Of a stretch of DNA of 8,250 nucleotides, positions 7,084-8,250 are shown piece after piece. Within the stretch, counting starts at the first letter, position 1, and each line of letters starts with the position of its first letter. Position numbers and translations under genes: made by a program. The notes under the pieces were generated by a model that was not told the origin of the DNA, did no database searches, and worked only from the letters and a program-made list of their open reading frames with translations. The stretch is from Bradyrhizobium sp. (lineage in GTDB: Bacteria > Pseudomonadota > Alphaproteobacteria > Rhizobiales > Xanthobacteraceae): contig JAQGKJ010000605.1 of NCBI GenBank assembly GCA_028290165.1, positions 1 to 8,250 on the forward strand, written 5' to 3'.

Positions 7084-8250
7084 TTATTCGCCGTTGCCGA
7101 AGCGCCGTGACCACCATCCGGCGCGGCGGGGCTGGGTGTCGGTTGTCGTCTCGGCATCAGGCTGCCGGGCCGGGGCGGGGGCCGCCGCTGGCTCAGGTTG
7201 GCTGTGACTGACTGTTGCGGCCGCTGCGGGCTGGGCTTCGACCAGAAAACTCACCTTCTCGCGCACGGTCGAACGCCGTCGCGCGGCTCTTTCGGCCTCT
7301 TGTGCGGTCTCCGCTTCAGTGGGCGCACGCGCTGCTTCCTGTTGACCGCGATCCGCAGGCGGTTGCTCGGGCGCCGGTGCGATGGATTCGGGTTGAATCG
7401 CCGGCGCAGACGGCACGGAGGAATTGCCGTCGAAATCGGCAACCGCATTGGTTGCTTCCGGCGCTGATGTCGGCCCGAGTTCGTCCGCGATCGATCCGGC
7501 GAGACCATCCTCCGGCCCGCCGCGCCGGCGGCGTCCGCCGCGGCGTCCGCGACGGCGGGGCCGCCGCTCGCCGCCTGGCGCTTGATCGGCGCGAACCATG
7601 CCGGGGTGTTCGTCCGCCTCGTCTTCGTCGGATTCGCTGTCTTCGGCAACGACGCTGGGAATGGCGACCGTATCGAACGCAACGCGCGCTGGCTCACTGT
7701 CATCGCGCGCAGGGCCGCCTTCGCGCGCCTCACCGGGCCGGCCGCGCCGCCGCCGCCGCCGCTTGCGCCTGGAACCTTCGGCTCCCGCTTCGCCGCTACC
7801 TTCTTCGCCGGCCGCGGTCTCCTCGATCAACCCTTCGGTCTCCTCGGTCTCCCCTTCCGACTCGCCTTCGACGTCGAACGACTCTTCCTCGTCGTAGGCT
7901 TCCTCGGTCTGCGGCGGGTAGGCCGCAACCTGCGCCGCCAGGAGCGCTTTCGCGGCCTCCAGCGAATGCACCTGTTCGCCGCGATCGATGATGAAGGACT
8001 GCTGGCCGCTCACGGTCGGGTCGGCGATCACCGCCAACGTCACCTTGAAGCTGTTTTCGAGGTCGCGCAGATGGCCGCGCTTGTGATTGAGGACGTACAG
8101 CGCGACGTCGGTTCGGGTGCGCACCACCAGATTGTGGGTCGCGCCCTTCATCAGGATTTCCTCGAGGCCACGCAGCAACTGCAAGGCCACCGAAGATACC
8201 GAACGGACATGGCCGCTGCCGCCGCATTGCGGGCAGGGCTCCGTCGAACT
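7084..8250 (-). CDS. rne: Ribonuclease E, C-terminal 388 residues (5' part outside window)
   Basis: This is the endonuclease that starts mRNA decay and processes rRNA/tRNA, and that scaffolds the RNA degradosome. The gene enters from the right edge without its start. The fragment opens with the zinc-link CPQCGGSGHVRS (the two Cys at 8233-8235 and 8224-8226), which joins catalytic protomers in RNase E/G. The small catalytic subdomain follows (VVRTRTDVALYVLNHKRG, about fragment residues 42-59). After about residue 110 the chain is low-complexity. It has an acidic Glu run, Arg-rich patch RRKRRRRRRGR (7738-7770), another acidic Asp/Glu stretch, a second Arg-rich patch (7522-7566), a Pro/Ala linker, and a RRRSTVREKVSFLVE segment (7237-7287). 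It ends in AGWWSRRFGNGE. The GWW tail matches the PNPase-binding peptide known at the end of Caulobacter RNase E. The S1 and RNase H-like parts lie outside. Confidence 0.93.
   Translation of the reverse strand, partial: SSTEPCPQCGGSGHVRSVSSVALQLLRGLEEILMKGATHNLVVRTRTDVALYVLNHKRGHLRDLENSFKVTLAVIADPTVSGQQSFIIDRGEQVHSLEAAKALLAAQVAAYPPQTEEAYDEEESFDVEGESEGETEETEGLIEETAAGEEGSGEAGAEGSRRKRRRRRRGRPGEAREGGPARDDSEPARVAFDTVAIPSVVAEDSESDEDEADEHPGMVRADQAPGGERRPRRRGRRGGRRRRGGPEDGLAGSIADELGPTSAPEATNAVADFDGNSSVPSAPAIQPESIAPAPEQPPADRGQQEAARAPTEAETAQEAERAARRRSTVREKVSFLVEAQPAAAATVSHSQPEPAAAPAPARQPDAETTTDTQPRRAGWWSRRFGNGE
7111..7119 (-). other. GWW PNPase-recruitment motif at the RNase E C-terminus
   Basis: The codons for Gly-Trp-Trp lie eight residues before the RNase E stop. 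In Caulobacter crescentus a GWW at the RNase E end docks into PNPase. The same position and a basic neighbourhood (SRRF) are seen here, so the same contact is inferred. Confidence 0.6.

Noticed and set aside
7742..7768. CCG/CGC triplet run as a possible contingency (phase-variation) repeat
   Set aside because: It encodes an Arg run in RNase E. Triplet slippage would not shift the frame and the run is interrupted, so switching is unlikely.
7215..7991. Plus-strand open frame of 258 codons opposite the RNase E tail
   Set aside because: It is an Arg/Ala/Pro-rich translation of the antisense of low-complexity GC-rich sequence, with no gene signals.

Overview
The window looks like ordinary chromosomal core sequence from a GC-rich alphaproteobacterium of the Bradyrhizobium/Rhodopseudomonas type (Hyphomicrobiales). 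The pointers are a DUF1236 secreted protein, a near-consensus EcfG-type stress promoter, an RNase E tail with Arg-rich patches and a terminal GWW motif, and a rhizobial-sized DctA (441 aa). I see no mobile element, CRISPR array, tRNA or rRNA, and no obvious unknown multi-gene system. The points of interest are regulatory sites and gene pairings.

Layout, left to right. (1) 67-903, minus: an exported, low-complexity DUF1236 protein. It has a terminator downstream (16-42) and a well-matched GGAAC-N16-CGTT promoter upstream (943-967). (2) 1226-3460, minus: a likely two-gene envelope operon. It encodes a BepA-like M48 metalloprotease with TPRs, then 60 nt later a ScsC/DsbA-like periplasmic thiol oxidoreductase, and it ends in a strong hairpin terminator (1157-1187). 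(3) 3561-4748, plus: a class I/II PLP aminotransferase, transcribed divergently from the protease across a 100-nt gap. (4) 4954-6279, plus: the C4-dicarboxylate/cation symporter DctA. The 205-nt gap upstream holds a 20-bp near-perfect palindrome and a weak sigma54-like box. (5) 6280-6642: a 363-nt stretch with no convincing gene. (6) 6643-6969, plus: a 108-aa secreted protein of unknown function with a strong Shine-Dalgarno. (7) 6991-7061: two back-to-back terminators separating convergent genes. (8) 7084 to the right edge, minus: the 3' part of rne (RNase E), running from the zinc-link cysteines through the disordered degradosome scaffold to the C-terminal GWW peptide.

How the genes relate. 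The M48 protease and the thiol oxidoreductase make a coherent periplasmic quality-control pair: in E. coli, BepA and Dsb proteins both act on LptD maturation. The DUF1236 gene, and less surely the 108-aa protein gene, may belong to the EcfG general stress response. The aminotransferase and DctA are adjacent and could share carbon/nitrogen metabolism (C4-dicarboxylates, aspartate), but nothing in the sequence proves this.
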